Virus record (IMG/VR): IMGVR_UViG_3300017781_000058
Coordinates: 1 to 34,309 of that record
DNA: 34,309 nucleotides
Source of the DNA: a virus
Direction: 5' to 3' (one strand)
A program made the translations under genes and the position numbers. Shown here piece after piece: positions 1 to 8,796 of the stretch. Numbering within the stretch: the first letter of the stretch is position 1; each line of letters opens with the position of its first letter. The notes beneath the pieces are model-generated. The model had not been told where the DNA came from, made no database searches, and worked only from the letters and a program-made list of their open reading frames with translations.

Positions 1-2603
1 AAGGAATATTCCCAAGCTGTAAAATCACAACATGCGGATATTCCTTGTCCTGGGACACCAGTTTCACAATCATTTAAAGTGTAAAATGGGTCTAGGAATA
101 GTTGGTTATTAGTGGCGGTTACTTGTGCTGTAGCAAGTATATAATTTGTCATTATATCATAATAGTCTGAATCTGGTAAAGCAGCACACGAAACTTCAGA
201 ACAACATGGTGTATTTGTTGGTGTTGTACATGACCAAGCTATAGGGTTACACCAGTCTTCACAATCTGTCATTGATGAAAAAGTAACTGATAGTGGGTAA
301 CCAGGATTATTATATTGTGGATGTGTATAATCTATTTGGATACATCCAGGTGTGTCACAATTATATTGGTTTGGGCAATGCCATCTATCATCTACAGGGC
401 AATTACCATTATTATATGCGGTTAGACAACCTCCTGGTCCCGCGTAGAAAGTAAAACTATTAGGAGTACTCCCTGAAATTAATTCACAAACGTCAACACC
501 AACATTTGTTAAGTCTTGTGGACACACCCAACTTGCACATCCCACGTAATCCCAACTTGTTACGTTAGTAGTGGCTGTTGGTACGATACCAGCTGGTACA
601 TTATTTATTGCTCTATAACAATTTCCGTCTGGACCATATATAAACTCACCAGCGTTAAAAACTTGTGTGTTATTCCACTGTCCCGCTATCCCAATAGTAC
701 CCATAGGTGAATACGCATTAAAAATATTATAAGGGTCTTCACAAGGTAAAGCACTTCCTGTAGGACAACTCACACAATCAGGTGTACAACCTTCCCACAC
801 ATGTACATCAGGTCCAGTAGGATTAATATAGACACCTTGATATAGTTGGTGTGGTAGTATTCCTGCAAATGGACTGTTACCTCCAGTATTACTTGTTTGT
901 GTTATATCTGTTACAGCAATATAACAACAGCAAGACTGGGGTGTTACATCATATACGATATCTCCTTTAACATAATCTACAAAAGGTGACCAATTAGGTG
1001 GGTTAGATGGTGGATTAGGTGTTATAGTTTCTACTGTGAGTGTAACCCTATCAATATATTCATCTTTAGTTAAACAAAATTCACAAGTTTCTTCGGGACA
1101 TTCAAAACAATCTTCACCACCAAACGCTAAAGAATTTAAACCACAACTAGTAGCTACAAAAATTGTTATTCCATTTGGAAAGTCATAAAAATCTATAGGA
1201 GTTTGTCCATTTGCGGAAGATATTGTATATCCAGTGTATATTGCATTTGCTTCAAATATCTCACCCATCATACCTGCTGTTATAGTGTTAGTTAATGGGT
1301 CTATAACGTCACCACCAACAGGTACTGTGACAAATTTTTCAAACCCATTAGGTAAAAATCCTGGAGCTGTTGTAGATGGTACATTACTATATGTAGAAAA
1401 TATACCTACTGAACTTTCTGTGATACCCGTAAGTTCAAAACAACCTATAGAGGTACCACTATATTGATTTATGTTAGTACCAGAATCTAAAGGGTAATAG
1501 TTTGGTGTACCAATAGTACCGTAAGTACCGTGATACGCTGTTGAGGTAAACATTGGTGGTGGTGTTACTGATGGTGTTGGGTTAGGACCACTTAAATTTA
1601 CTTGATATGGGTTACCTCCTGGTGTTGTTGGTGATAGTGCTACCCCTGCTCCTACCGCAGCTCCACCCATTCCAGCTCCTGTTGGTGGTGCTGATGAAAA
1701 TGGTTGGGCAAGTATCTGGGTGTAGGTTAGGTTCGGTACCGTTATTATTTGACTAACAGACGTTGGTCCCCATGGACCTTCATGTGTTATCTTAATACTA
1801 TATTGTGATGGATTTACATATTCATATTCACTTGTTAATGATGGGTATTGTAAATCTTCACAACAAGGATAACCGTTAGCATTAACTGGTATAGAACAAT
1901 CACATTCACCCCAATCAATTCTATATGGGGATTGTTGGAATTCTTTATACGAACCAAAGTTGGTTGTATTATATACTTGTATTTTCATACCATTCCCTGT
2001 AGTGTTAGCTGTAAAAGTAAAATTAGAAAATACTTGTTGTTGGTCTATTCTTCCATCCCAAATACTATAGTGCCCTATATCATTGAAGTCTTGTGTTAAT
2101 GTTAGGGGTAACTTATACAAAATGTCGTCTAGTGGGTCCAAGCAACTGCATATTTCCACACTTTCACCCCAAAATGCATTAACACCTTGTGAGTTTAACG
2201 GTTGATTTATGTTTGTATTTGTAACATCATATATTGTAATTAAATCATTATAACTACCAGTGTAGAAGGTTCCTCCAGAAGTAAGTACTAAACCTTTAAA
2301 TTTAACATAACTATACCCGTCTGGATTATAACAATTATTTGGGTTTGGACTTAATGCCGCGTCCCATAAAATAACACATGGGATTGTAGGTGAACAATCT
2401 TTTAGTTCATCCGGAAAACTAGACATAACACCACTATCTAAAGCACTCATTATTTGAGAACCTGTTGAGTTATACATCGTGTCTCCCGAACAATTTGTAC
2501 TAAGGTTTATAGGGTAAAAATTTGTACCTCCAGTACAGGGTATTGTTCCAGTACTCCCAGTGTCCGGGGTATTTCTTCGTATTGTAAACTTTTGTATATC
2601 CAT
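1..2603 (-). CDS. Cysteine-rich virion protein, 3' end outside the window (more than 867 aa)
   Basis: An ATG at 2603 opens a frame that runs to the left edge with no stop. The visible 867 residues are secreted-protein-like, with about 42 cysteines, mostly in the second half. A glycine-rich linker (GAGMGGAAVGAGVAL) lies near residue 315. C499, C502, C507 and C510 (CFECPEETCEFC) form a CxxC-x4-CxxC metal-site pattern. Two segments look like CBM5/12-type carbohydrate-binding modules: W538 onward (NWSPFVDYVKGDIVY) and W643 to about 686 (FNAGEFIYGPDGNCYRAINN, then SWDYVG). A cysteine-framed part follows at about 750-800 (CEDWCNPIAWSC). It is probably a host-contacting fibre or peripheral baseplate protein, last in the structural operon. 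Function is inferred. Confidence 0.72.
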   Translation of the reverse strand, partial: MDIQKFTIRRNTPDTGSTGTIPCTGGTNFYPINLSTNCSGDTMYNSTGSQIMSALDSGVMSSFPDELKDCSPTIPCVILWDAALSPNPNNCYNPDGYSYVKFKGLVLTSGGTFYTGSYNDLITIYDVTNTNINQPLNSQGVNAFWGESVEICSCLDPLDDILYKLPLTLTQDFNDIGHYSIWDGRIDQQQVFSNFTFTANTTGNGMKIQVYNTTNFGSYKEFQQSPYRIDWGECDCSIPVNANGYPCCEDLQYPSLTSEYEYVNPSQYSIKITHEGPWGPTSVSQIITVPNLTYTQILAQPFSSAPPTGAGMGGAAVGAGVALSPTTPGGNPYQVNLSGPNPTPSVTPPPMFTSTAYHGTYGTIGTPNYYPLDSGTNINQYSGTSIGCFELTGITESSVGIFSTYSNVPSTTAPGFLPNGFEKFVTVPVGGDVIDPLTNTITAGMMGEIFEANAIYTGYTISSANGQTPIDFYDFPNGITIFVATSCGLNSLAFGGEDCFECPEETCEFCLTKDEYIDRVTLTVETITPNPPSNPPNWSPFVDYVKGDIVYDVTPQSCCCYIAVTDITQTSNTGGNSPFAGILPHQLYQGVYINPTGPDVHVWEGCTPDCVSCPTGSALPCEDPYNIFNAYSPMGTIGIAGQWNNTQVFNAGEFIYGPDGNCYRAINNVPAGIVPTATTNVTSWDYVGCASWVCPQDLTNVGVDVCELISGSTPNSFTFYAGPGGCLTAYNNGNCPVDDRWHCPNQYNCDTPGCIQIDYTHPQYNNPGYPLSVTFSSMTDCEDWCNPIAWSCTTPTNTPCCSEVSCAALPDSDYYDIMTNYILATAQVTATNNQLFLDPFYTLNDCETGVPGQGISACCDFTAWEYS

Positions 2604-2604
2604 A

Positions 2605-3468
2605 CTATGTAGTTACGTATTCATAAAATTTTATTGGTCCTAAGACCGTTTCACCTGCTGGTGCTAATGTTATTCCAGTAGCTCCAGCTACTGAATTATA
2701 CGGGTGTACTGTATAATTATATTTTGGGTTTGTATTACCAGTTTCTATATTTAAAATTATCTGGTAATAGAAAAAATCTTCAAAACTATATTGTCCTTGT
2801 ATCGGTGATGGTAACTGATTTAACATTCTGATGACTGTGCCAGTTTTACCATTAAAAAATTTACAGGTCATGTAAAATGTATTACCAGTAAATAAATCTC
2901 TATCTTTTAACCATTGTAAATAATAATTTTCATTAGCACCTTCAGGAGCTGATGCAGCAGAGAAAGCTGGTGTATATACATCATATTGTGGTAAGTTGAT
3001 ACCTTCACTTCTTTGATTCCAATATTCTTCTGGGTCTTCTGCTGGGTCTATAACTACACTTTTTTTTCTACAGTTATTGGTAGGCATTATTGTTGAGAAT
3101 AGTAGTTTTTGTTCTTCTCTGACTGGTGTATCAAAAAAATCAAATTTAAAAAAACTTTTAGTGAAGGCTTGTGCGTTTTTTGCTAATTCGGAATTACTAT
3201 AATCTAATATATTAAAATCACTGACATAGGTAGAATTTGCACTATCCCAAAATTCAAATTCGTAATATATTTCAAATTTAGGTGGGTAATTAGGTGCGTA
3301 TCTAGTAGTTTCATAATCTTGTATATAGTTTATATTATTTTGTAACTCTATCTCATCATACATTTCTAAAAGTTGTTCTCTACCTACTTCATCAAAAATT
3401 TGACCTAAAGGCACAACAACTTTTTTATTTTTTAATGACGCTTTTATTTGTATTCTATTCGCAGACAT
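2605..3468 (-). CDS. Unknown structural protein, 287 aa
   Basis: I chose the ATG at 3468. A TTG two codons earlier (3474) is also open but has no support. The protein begins SANRIQIKASLKNKKVVVPL and is rich in Phe and Tyr with many beta-strand-like segments (PPKFEIYYEFEFWD, FYMTCKFFNGKTGTVIRM). No catalytic motif is visible. It overlaps the 605-aa gene by 14 nt, and its stop is separated by one base from the next start, so translation is coupled. Size and place are roughly those of T4 gp8 or gp9, but I see no sequence evidence for either. Confidence 0.62.
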   Translation of the reverse strand: MSANRIQIKASLKNKKVVVPLGQIFDEVGREQLLEMYDEIELQNNINYIQDYETTRYAPNYPPKFEIYYEFEFWDSANSTYVSDFNILDYSNSELAKNAQAFTKSFFKFDFFDTPVREEQKLLFSTIMPTNNCRKKSVVIDPAEDPEEYWNQRSEGINLPQYDVYTPAFSAASAPEGANENYYLQWLKDRDLFTGNTFYMTCKFFNGKTGTVIRMLNQLPSPIQGQYSFEDFFYYQIILNIETGNTNPKYNYTVHPYNSVAGATGITLAPAGETVLGPIKFYEYVTT

Positions 3469-5272
3469 CGACAAATCCTGAAACTACATTTATGCTACTA
3501 GAGCTATACCCAAACATTATAGGTTCTATTTTAAATTCTATATTTAAATATGGATAATGTGCATCATTTAAATATGGGTAAGTGACCCCATTATCCCCAT
3601 CTTCAAAAAAATCTATAGGTAATATTGGTCTCCACCTAAAAGTCCCCTCTGATAAAGAATAGGTAGCGTATGGTGGTGTTGTAAATAGACTATCTTCATA
3701 ACTTATAGTTGTTGATAGTTTACGTATTGGTATTCTGTGATGTGGTTGATAGTTGTATATAGATTTTACATGTACTTGTGAACTAGATGTATTTGGGTAC
3801 CCAGCAAATTCATACATAGCATCTGTATTAAATTTTAAAGAGTGTTTGATTTCAGAAACTACCCTTTCCTTTAATTCAAAAGGGTTGTACTCAACAAAGG
3901 CACCTCTATATGTTGTACCACTTAAAGGTAACGGGTCTAAACCATTAGTTGTGTTTTGAAATAAGTTTGTTGGGTTGGTATCATTATTTACAAATGGGTC
4001 TACAAATCCGTTATGTCTAAAATTCCAATCCCATCCGTACCCTGCTGGGGAATTGGCTGGGGCTTCATAATGCCACATAAGATTTCTATTTGTCTGGAAT
4101 ATTGTTAGGTATAAGTCAGTTAATGGTCTGTTTAGATTATCTAAAAATTCTTCTACATCCACATCCATGTTTATATTCCATAAAAAAGACTTAAAATCTT
4201 CTAGTATTACCGTTTTATCACCATAATTATCTGGTGTTTTTTTAGACTTAAAAACCCTACCTTTTTTATTGTAAATACCATTTTCAAAACCTGTCCTATC
4301 CAATGTATAGTCTGAAGAGTTAGTTATTAATGTGTGGATGTGACTACAATATCTAGAACGTGTTTCATTAATATTGTCTATGTTTATTATACGTTTTATC
4401 ACACAAAAAGAGTTTGTTGGTATGGCTGTTATGTCTATCCCTTTAGTGTATATATTTAAAACGTGAGTTTCTGAATTAGCAAATTCATTACCCAAAAAAT
4501 CTACGTTAAATATGTTTTTATTGGTGGTTACGGACACATTATTTATATCTGTAGTAATTGGCACTGTTGAGACTAGTGTGGCCCCACCAAAGTTACTGAT
4601 TGATGCACTACTCTGTAATTCTACAAATTCTCCGGATGATATACCGTGGGGTGATGGTGTTGTTATTCTTATTGTTTCTTTACCGTTTGTAGTTATTACT
4701 TGTATACGAGCTGGAATCCCATCACCACTATTGAAATTTATTCCGTCTGTGCCATCGCCCACACTAAAACTCATAGTTTGACCACTGTCACAATCTGAAA
4801 TATAGGATATATAAGCAACCCAATTATCTTGGTATGAGTCCAAACTACTATACTGTGAAGCGTTTACTGTACCATATCTATATGGTGGCATAAAAGTAAA
4901 TAAATCAGATGGTGGTAATCCGACACACGGTGGACCACTCCAATAAGTTTGCCCCACACTTGCTACCGTAATATCTGGACAACCTATATAATCCGGCGTA
5001 AAATACATATACTCCAAAACTCTATTGTCATTAGTTTCACCTGTTATCCTATTACTATATAAAACGTCTATTTTACCATATGGCCTATAAATTGTAGAAT
5101 AATCTCTTTCAAAATCAAACTGGTCTCTAAGATTAAGAACTAGATTTCTATCCCCCTCAATCATTGGGCGTTGTTCTGATGTTAATAAAGGTTGTAAACT
5201 AATATCTTTATTTTGTGAACCAGCAAATCTAGATTCGCCCCTAACAATTCTTATGTTTTTTTTATTACTCAT
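3455..5272 (-). CDS. Unknown structural protein, 605 aa
   Basis: Not recognised. It is beta-rich, Asn-, Thr- and Tyr-heavy like phage virion proteins, with few charged helices. About residues 190-260 resemble a small beta-sandwich module (TPSPHGISSGEFVELQSSA, then FNVDFLGNEF), in which 'PHG...G..V.l' recalls a repeat seen in viral fibre and tail proteins. A later segment (DFKSFLWNINMDVDVEEFLD) is probably helical, followed by a Trp-rich stretch (WHYEAPANSPAGYGWDWNFR). It is coupled to the 1140-aa gene by a 1-nt stop/start overlap and overlaps the next gene by 14 nt, so all belong to one structural operon. Position suggests a wedge or peripheral baseplate part. Confidence 0.62.
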   Translation of the reverse strand: MSNKKNIRIVRGESRFAGSQNKDISLQPLLTSEQRPMIEGDRNLVLNLRDQFDFERDYSTIYRPYGKIDVLYSNRITGETNDNRVLEYMYFTPDYIGCPDITVASVGQTYWSGPPCVGLPPSDLFTFMPPYRYGTVNASQYSSLDSYQDNWVAYISYISDCDSGQTMSFSVGDGTDGINFNSGDGIPARIQVITTNGKETIRITTPSPHGISSGEFVELQSSASISNFGGATLVSTVPITTDINNVSVTTNKNIFNVDFLGNEFANSETHVLNIYTKGIDITAIPTNSFCVIKRIINIDNINETRSRYCSHIHTLITNSSDYTLDRTGFENGIYNKKGRVFKSKKTPDNYGDKTVILEDFKSFLWNINMDVDVEEFLDNLNRPLTDLYLTIFQTNRNLMWHYEAPANSPAGYGWDWNFRHNGFVDPFVNNDTNPTNLFQNTTNGLDPLPLSGTTYRGAFVEYNPFELKERVVSEIKHSLKFNTDAMYEFAGYPNTSSSQVHVKSIYNYQPHHRIPIRKLSTTISYEDSLFTTPPYATYSLSEGTFRWRPILPIDFFEDGDNGVTYPYLNDAHYPYLNIEFKIEPIMFGYSSSSINVVSGFVDVCE

Positions 5273-8200
5273 TATATTACACTATTAGCTAATTCTTCAT
5301 CCACATATAATCTAATAAATTTATTATAAGCTGTTTCTCCTGGCCTCAACCCAAAATAATAAAATAATGGTTGTGAGAACAACATAGAGGGCCCTGTGTT
5401 TGGTGTCATAGGTGGGTATGCGTCACCTGGAGTTCCAGGTTGTGGTAAACTATTCAACGCACCTACATTATTTTGGTAATCCCCCGAATGTATAAGTAGT
5501 GGTGCGGTATTGAAGAATGGTGTACCTGGTATTGTCCAATTATAAGTTTGTGATTGATATGAACCTGTGGTGTATTGCCAATCATTATTTTCTGTACCGA
5601 ATCCACTAGAACCATCTACCCTCCAAAGATAATAAGGTACTATTTGTGAACTACCAGATAATTCATAAGCTAAACAATCTATTAAATCCATACCTGTCAT
5701 GATGGTTGGGGTACCAGCGGTAAATAAATGAGGTCTCCATTGAATATCGTACCCCGCATTTACATTAACAGCGTAGTCAACATACACACCAGTATCATTC
5801 CAATTATTAGGTAAAGGATATTCTATATCACCTGTTGCTGGTATGCTTGGGGCTGGTGCTACACTACAATCACAAGATGTTGTAGTTGTATTAGTTTCAT
5901 ACCCAAACACACCTAACATAGAATTTTGCATTAAAGCTTGTGCCATATCACCACCAATTTCTGATTCTGGTCTAGCAAATAAATCACCTAACTGTAAATT
6001 CTGTTGTCTGGCTTTCATATTATAAGCGTCAGAAACCAAGTCTGTTATATCTTGGAATGAGGTACTACCTATCTGGTCTGTTACTGAACATTCTTCAGCA
6101 AATTTTTCATCTAAACATATTTGTTGTATACATTGGTTTCTTGACCCCATGTCAACAATCGTAGTTGGGAAATAAAGATGTCGGTCCATATCACCAGCAG
6201 AATGTTCATTATCACTATTATTTCCACCTGTTACACCATCTGTGTCACCAATAAATTTACCTGTGGTTGCTGATTGCCATCTAAATGGTGTACACCTATA
6301 ATAAAAAGTATGGTCATTAGGGTGTAAGTATACTACTTTTTTACAGTAACTAGTCGCTGGTGTAGCGTAAGTATCGTTACCTGCATCATAAGATAGTTTA
6401 GCTCTAAATTGGAATTGGTATAGGAACCCGTTTACCCAAGCATTTTCCCAAAAATAATTCATTATACCATTACACAATGCAGAAAATATTTTTTCTCTTC
6501 TATACCATTCTCTTATTAATACTGTATTAGTATTAAATGCGAGACATGCTACATTCATACAAATTGGTTTAACATAACAACCCCCACCAGCACCCAAATC
6601 ATTATTAACATTGGTACTACTAGTACCTAAAGCGTTCAGTGGTGGATTAGAGGTTGTTGAATCATAACCATATGAATCTGGGCAACAAACCACATCTCTC
6701 TCAATTCCCCAAATATTAGTTGAGACTGTACAATCATCGTTACTCCAACCATACCCAGGCCCCAACAATGCCATATCATTACCATTTATTCCTTGTACAT
6801 TAGTTCTACACATACACTCTTCACATTCTGGATATTTTTTTTGTCTTAAGGTGAATAAAATAAACCCTGAAGGTATCCCGAAAACAGTACAGGTGGGTTG
6901 ACAGGAACTACTCCAAGTTAACATGGAACATATTGTAGGTGCTGGTCCTATACCTAACATACTTGCAAGCCACCCCCAAGCACTAAGTAGGTCGTGTATC
7001 GCACATATAACTACCATTACTATGGCGACAACCACCATTATAATACCAAAAACTGTAGCGATAATACCAATTAATGAACTCATCATCAAATATATCCCAT
7101 ATACAAAAAATAGAATAAATTGATTTAAAAATATTATAGTTTTTGCTCTTCTAACCGCACTATTGATTGGGAAAAACATTGCACTTGTAGAACATTGTTG
7201 GTCTTGTTCTGGTAATATTTCTTTAACCCCAATAAATTGTCTTCTACCGTCGTGTTTAACGTGGTCATGAAATTGAGAGTACGTATATACTCTGTTAAAT
7301 GACATGTCATAAAATAAATCTTTTGCTCCTGGTATTAAATTTGCCTGAGCCCAAGGATGATAATCACTATATTCTATAGAAAAACAATATGGGTCATATC
7401 TTTTATTATTACCGTCACCATCAACCAAATTTTCTCCTATTTCAGGATAATCACCATTAGTGTCTGTGTGTGGTCCAAATTCTCTAATTTGTGGTACTAA
7501 ATGTGAACCACGTCTTCTTTGTCTAGATGTACCAGCAGATGATTCTGGCCTAACTCTAAATCTACATCTAGCTCTTGTAGCCACCCCTAAAGTAGGGTCA
7601 TTAGACTTAACTAAATTACCAAATTCATCTGTAATAACATGGTCTAAATTCATAGGTACATGTACTAAAAAAGAACCAGTTTCGTCAATTACTCTACCAC
7701 CATCATCAAAATAAAATCTTTCCATTACTGGGACTTGTCCACCACCACCACCAGTACCATCATAAGGCCATTCTGGAAAAGCTGATGTATCCTCCTTAAA
7801 AAATGGTGTGTATCTAATACAGTCTATTATTCCTGGTTGACTTGTAAGACTACATAGTTCCCCCATATGTTTTCTTGGTCTACATCTTTTGTTAACAGAT
7901 TCCTTATCGGTATCTGTAGCTGTACTACCCATTAAAACTGATGTTGGCTGTATTTTAATTCCTGAGTTTGAAAGGTCGAAGTCTACTCTAGTTATAGCAG
8001 CACTACAAAACTCTTCATCACCCCAAAATGGTCTAACATCTATAGATTTTTGTTGTCCTATAATTTGTGGTAGTGAATCTATCGCCGCATCATTTCTAAA
8101 TCTAGTCCCATCAAAATCAGAATCAGGAAATCCTAATTGTTTAAAATCTTCTGGTAACATAGAAAAACAACCAATATCACTTAAATCCACGTCCATAACT

Positions 8201-8694
8201 AGAGTTTGGTCCCCTAGTGGTACCCCATATAACATAAAGTCACCCGCTTCATTAGTTTTAGCTGTAAATTTATAATATTTATCATAAACATATTCTATTG
8301 CTTGTTTTTCTAAAACATCATTTATTGATGGGAATGACCCTACGGCTACATGACAATCAAAATTTGGGTCTTTTGATAATAGGTTATATCTTTTTCCGTC
8401 AGGAGTTGTATCAAAGGGTTGAGTGTAGGGATATAGTTGTTGTATTACGGGGTTTTGTTCATCTTCTCTATCTATTGGAATGAATACAGATACTTTAGCA
8501 TTGGGTATTCCGTAACCTCCATTAGATATTACTCTACCTACTACCACACCAAAATCAGCACACATTCTAGTGTAAACATCATTTTGTGATAGGGATAAAC
8601 TTAAAATTTCTAATAAGTCAAAATCTTGTTTTAACTCAAAACTTACTTTTTGGTCTTTTCCAACTTGTGTTCTTACTCTAATAGATTTAGACAT
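5272..8694 (-). CDS. Large baseplate-wedge-position protein with Ig-like and hydrophobic segments, 1140 aa
   Basis: By position (after gp25 and gp6) and size it stands where T4 has gp7 (1032 aa), but I see no clear gp7 similarity. Residues about 48-175 look like a carboxypeptidase-regulatory-type beta-sandwich. GVVVGRVISNGGYGIPNAKV comes first, an insertion follows, then FTAKTNEAGDFMLYGVPLG. Residues 524-566 are a continuous hydrophobic stretch (for example GIIMVVVAIVMVVICAI) that could make two membrane helices, which is unusual for a soluble tail protein. A cysteine-rich part follows (CEECMC, VCCPDSYG). A proline- and glycine-rich C-terminal part has many aromatic residues. Its stop overlaps the next start as TAATG. 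Confidence 0.7.
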   Translation of the reverse strand: MSKSIRVRTQVGKDQKVSFELKQDFDLLEILSLSLSQNDVYTRMCADFGVVVGRVISNGGYGIPNAKVSVFIPIDREDEQNPVIQQLYPYTQPFDTTPDGKRYNLLSKDPNFDCHVAVGSFPSINDVLEKQAIEYVYDKYYKFTAKTNEAGDFMLYGVPLGDQTLVMDVDLSDIGCFSMLPEDFKQLGFPDSDFDGTRFRNDAAIDSLPQIIGQQKSIDVRPFWGDEEFCSAAITRVDFDLSNSGIKIQPTSVLMGSTATDTDKESVNKRCRPRKHMGELCSLTSQPGIIDCIRYTPFFKEDTSAFPEWPYDGTGGGGGQVPVMERFYFDDGGRVIDETGSFLVHVPMNLDHVITDEFGNLVKSNDPTLGVATRARCRFRVRPESSAGTSRQRRRGSHLVPQIREFGPHTDTNGDYPEIGENLVDGDGNNKRYDPYCFSIEYSDYHPWAQANLIPGAKDLFYDMSFNRVYTYSQFHDHVKHDGRRQFIGVKEILPEQDQQCSTSAMFFPINSAVRRAKTIIFLNQFILFFVYGIYLMMSSLIGIIATVFGIIMVVVAIVMVVICAIHDLLSAWGWLASMLGIGPAPTICSMLTWSSSCQPTCTVFGIPSGFILFTLRQKKYPECEECMCRTNVQGINGNDMALLGPGYGWSNDDCTVSTNIWGIERDVVCCPDSYGYDSTTSNPPLNALGTSSTNVNNDLGAGGGCYVKPICMNVACLAFNTNTVLIREWYRREKIFSALCNGIMNYFWENAWVNGFLYQFQFRAKLSYDAGNDTYATPATSYCKKVVYLHPNDHTFYYRCTPFRWQSATTGKFIGDTDGVTGGNNSDNEHSAGDMDRHLYFPTTIVDMGSRNQCIQQICLDEKFAEECSVTDQIGSTSFQDITDLVSDAYNMKARQQNLQLGDLFARPESEIGGDMAQALMQNSMLGVFGYETNTTTTSCDCSVAPAPSIPATGDIEYPLPNNWNDTGVYVDYAVNVNAGYDIQWRPHLFTAGTPTIMTGMDLIDCLAYELSGSSQIVPYYLWRVDGSSGFGTENNDWQYTTGSYQSQTYNWTIPGTPFFNTAPLLIHSGDYQNNVGALNSLPQPGTPGDAYPPMTPNTGPSMLFSQPLFYYFGLRPGETAYNKFIRLYVDEELANSVI

Positions 8695-8705
8695 CTTTTA
8701 CATTA

Positions 8706-8789
8706 TATATTGACCCAAAAAGGGTTTATGGTGTATATAAAATAAATAGTTCCACCATTAAAATTAAAAGTAAGTTATTGGTCAATATA
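8706..8789 (-). repeat. Nested inverted repeats between gp6 and the 1140-aa gene
   Basis: Three inverted repeats lie in this 102-bp gap. The outer pair is TATATTGACC (8789-8780) and GGTCAATATA (8715-8706), a perfect 10 bp. The inner pair is ATGGTG (8758-8753) and CACCAT (8733-8728). A short ACCC-TTTTT-GGGT hairpin (8725-8713) uses three bases of the outer arm, so it and the outer stem exclude each other. There is no terminator-like T run on the coding strand. Confidence 0.5.
8742..8748 (-). promoter_or_regulatory. TATTTAT motif before the 1140-aa gene
   Basis: The coding strand reads AACTATTTATTTTATATAC, 47 nt before the ATG. The motif lies in the loop of the inner ATGGTG/CACCAT stem. No -35 box is visible. 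Confidence 0.35.
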
Positions 8790-8796
8790 GTAAAGT

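Noticed and set aside
3472-3474. TTG start for the structural gene ending at 2605
   Set aside because: An ATG two codons downstream (3468) gives a normal overlap with the preceding gene, and other starts in the operon are ATG.
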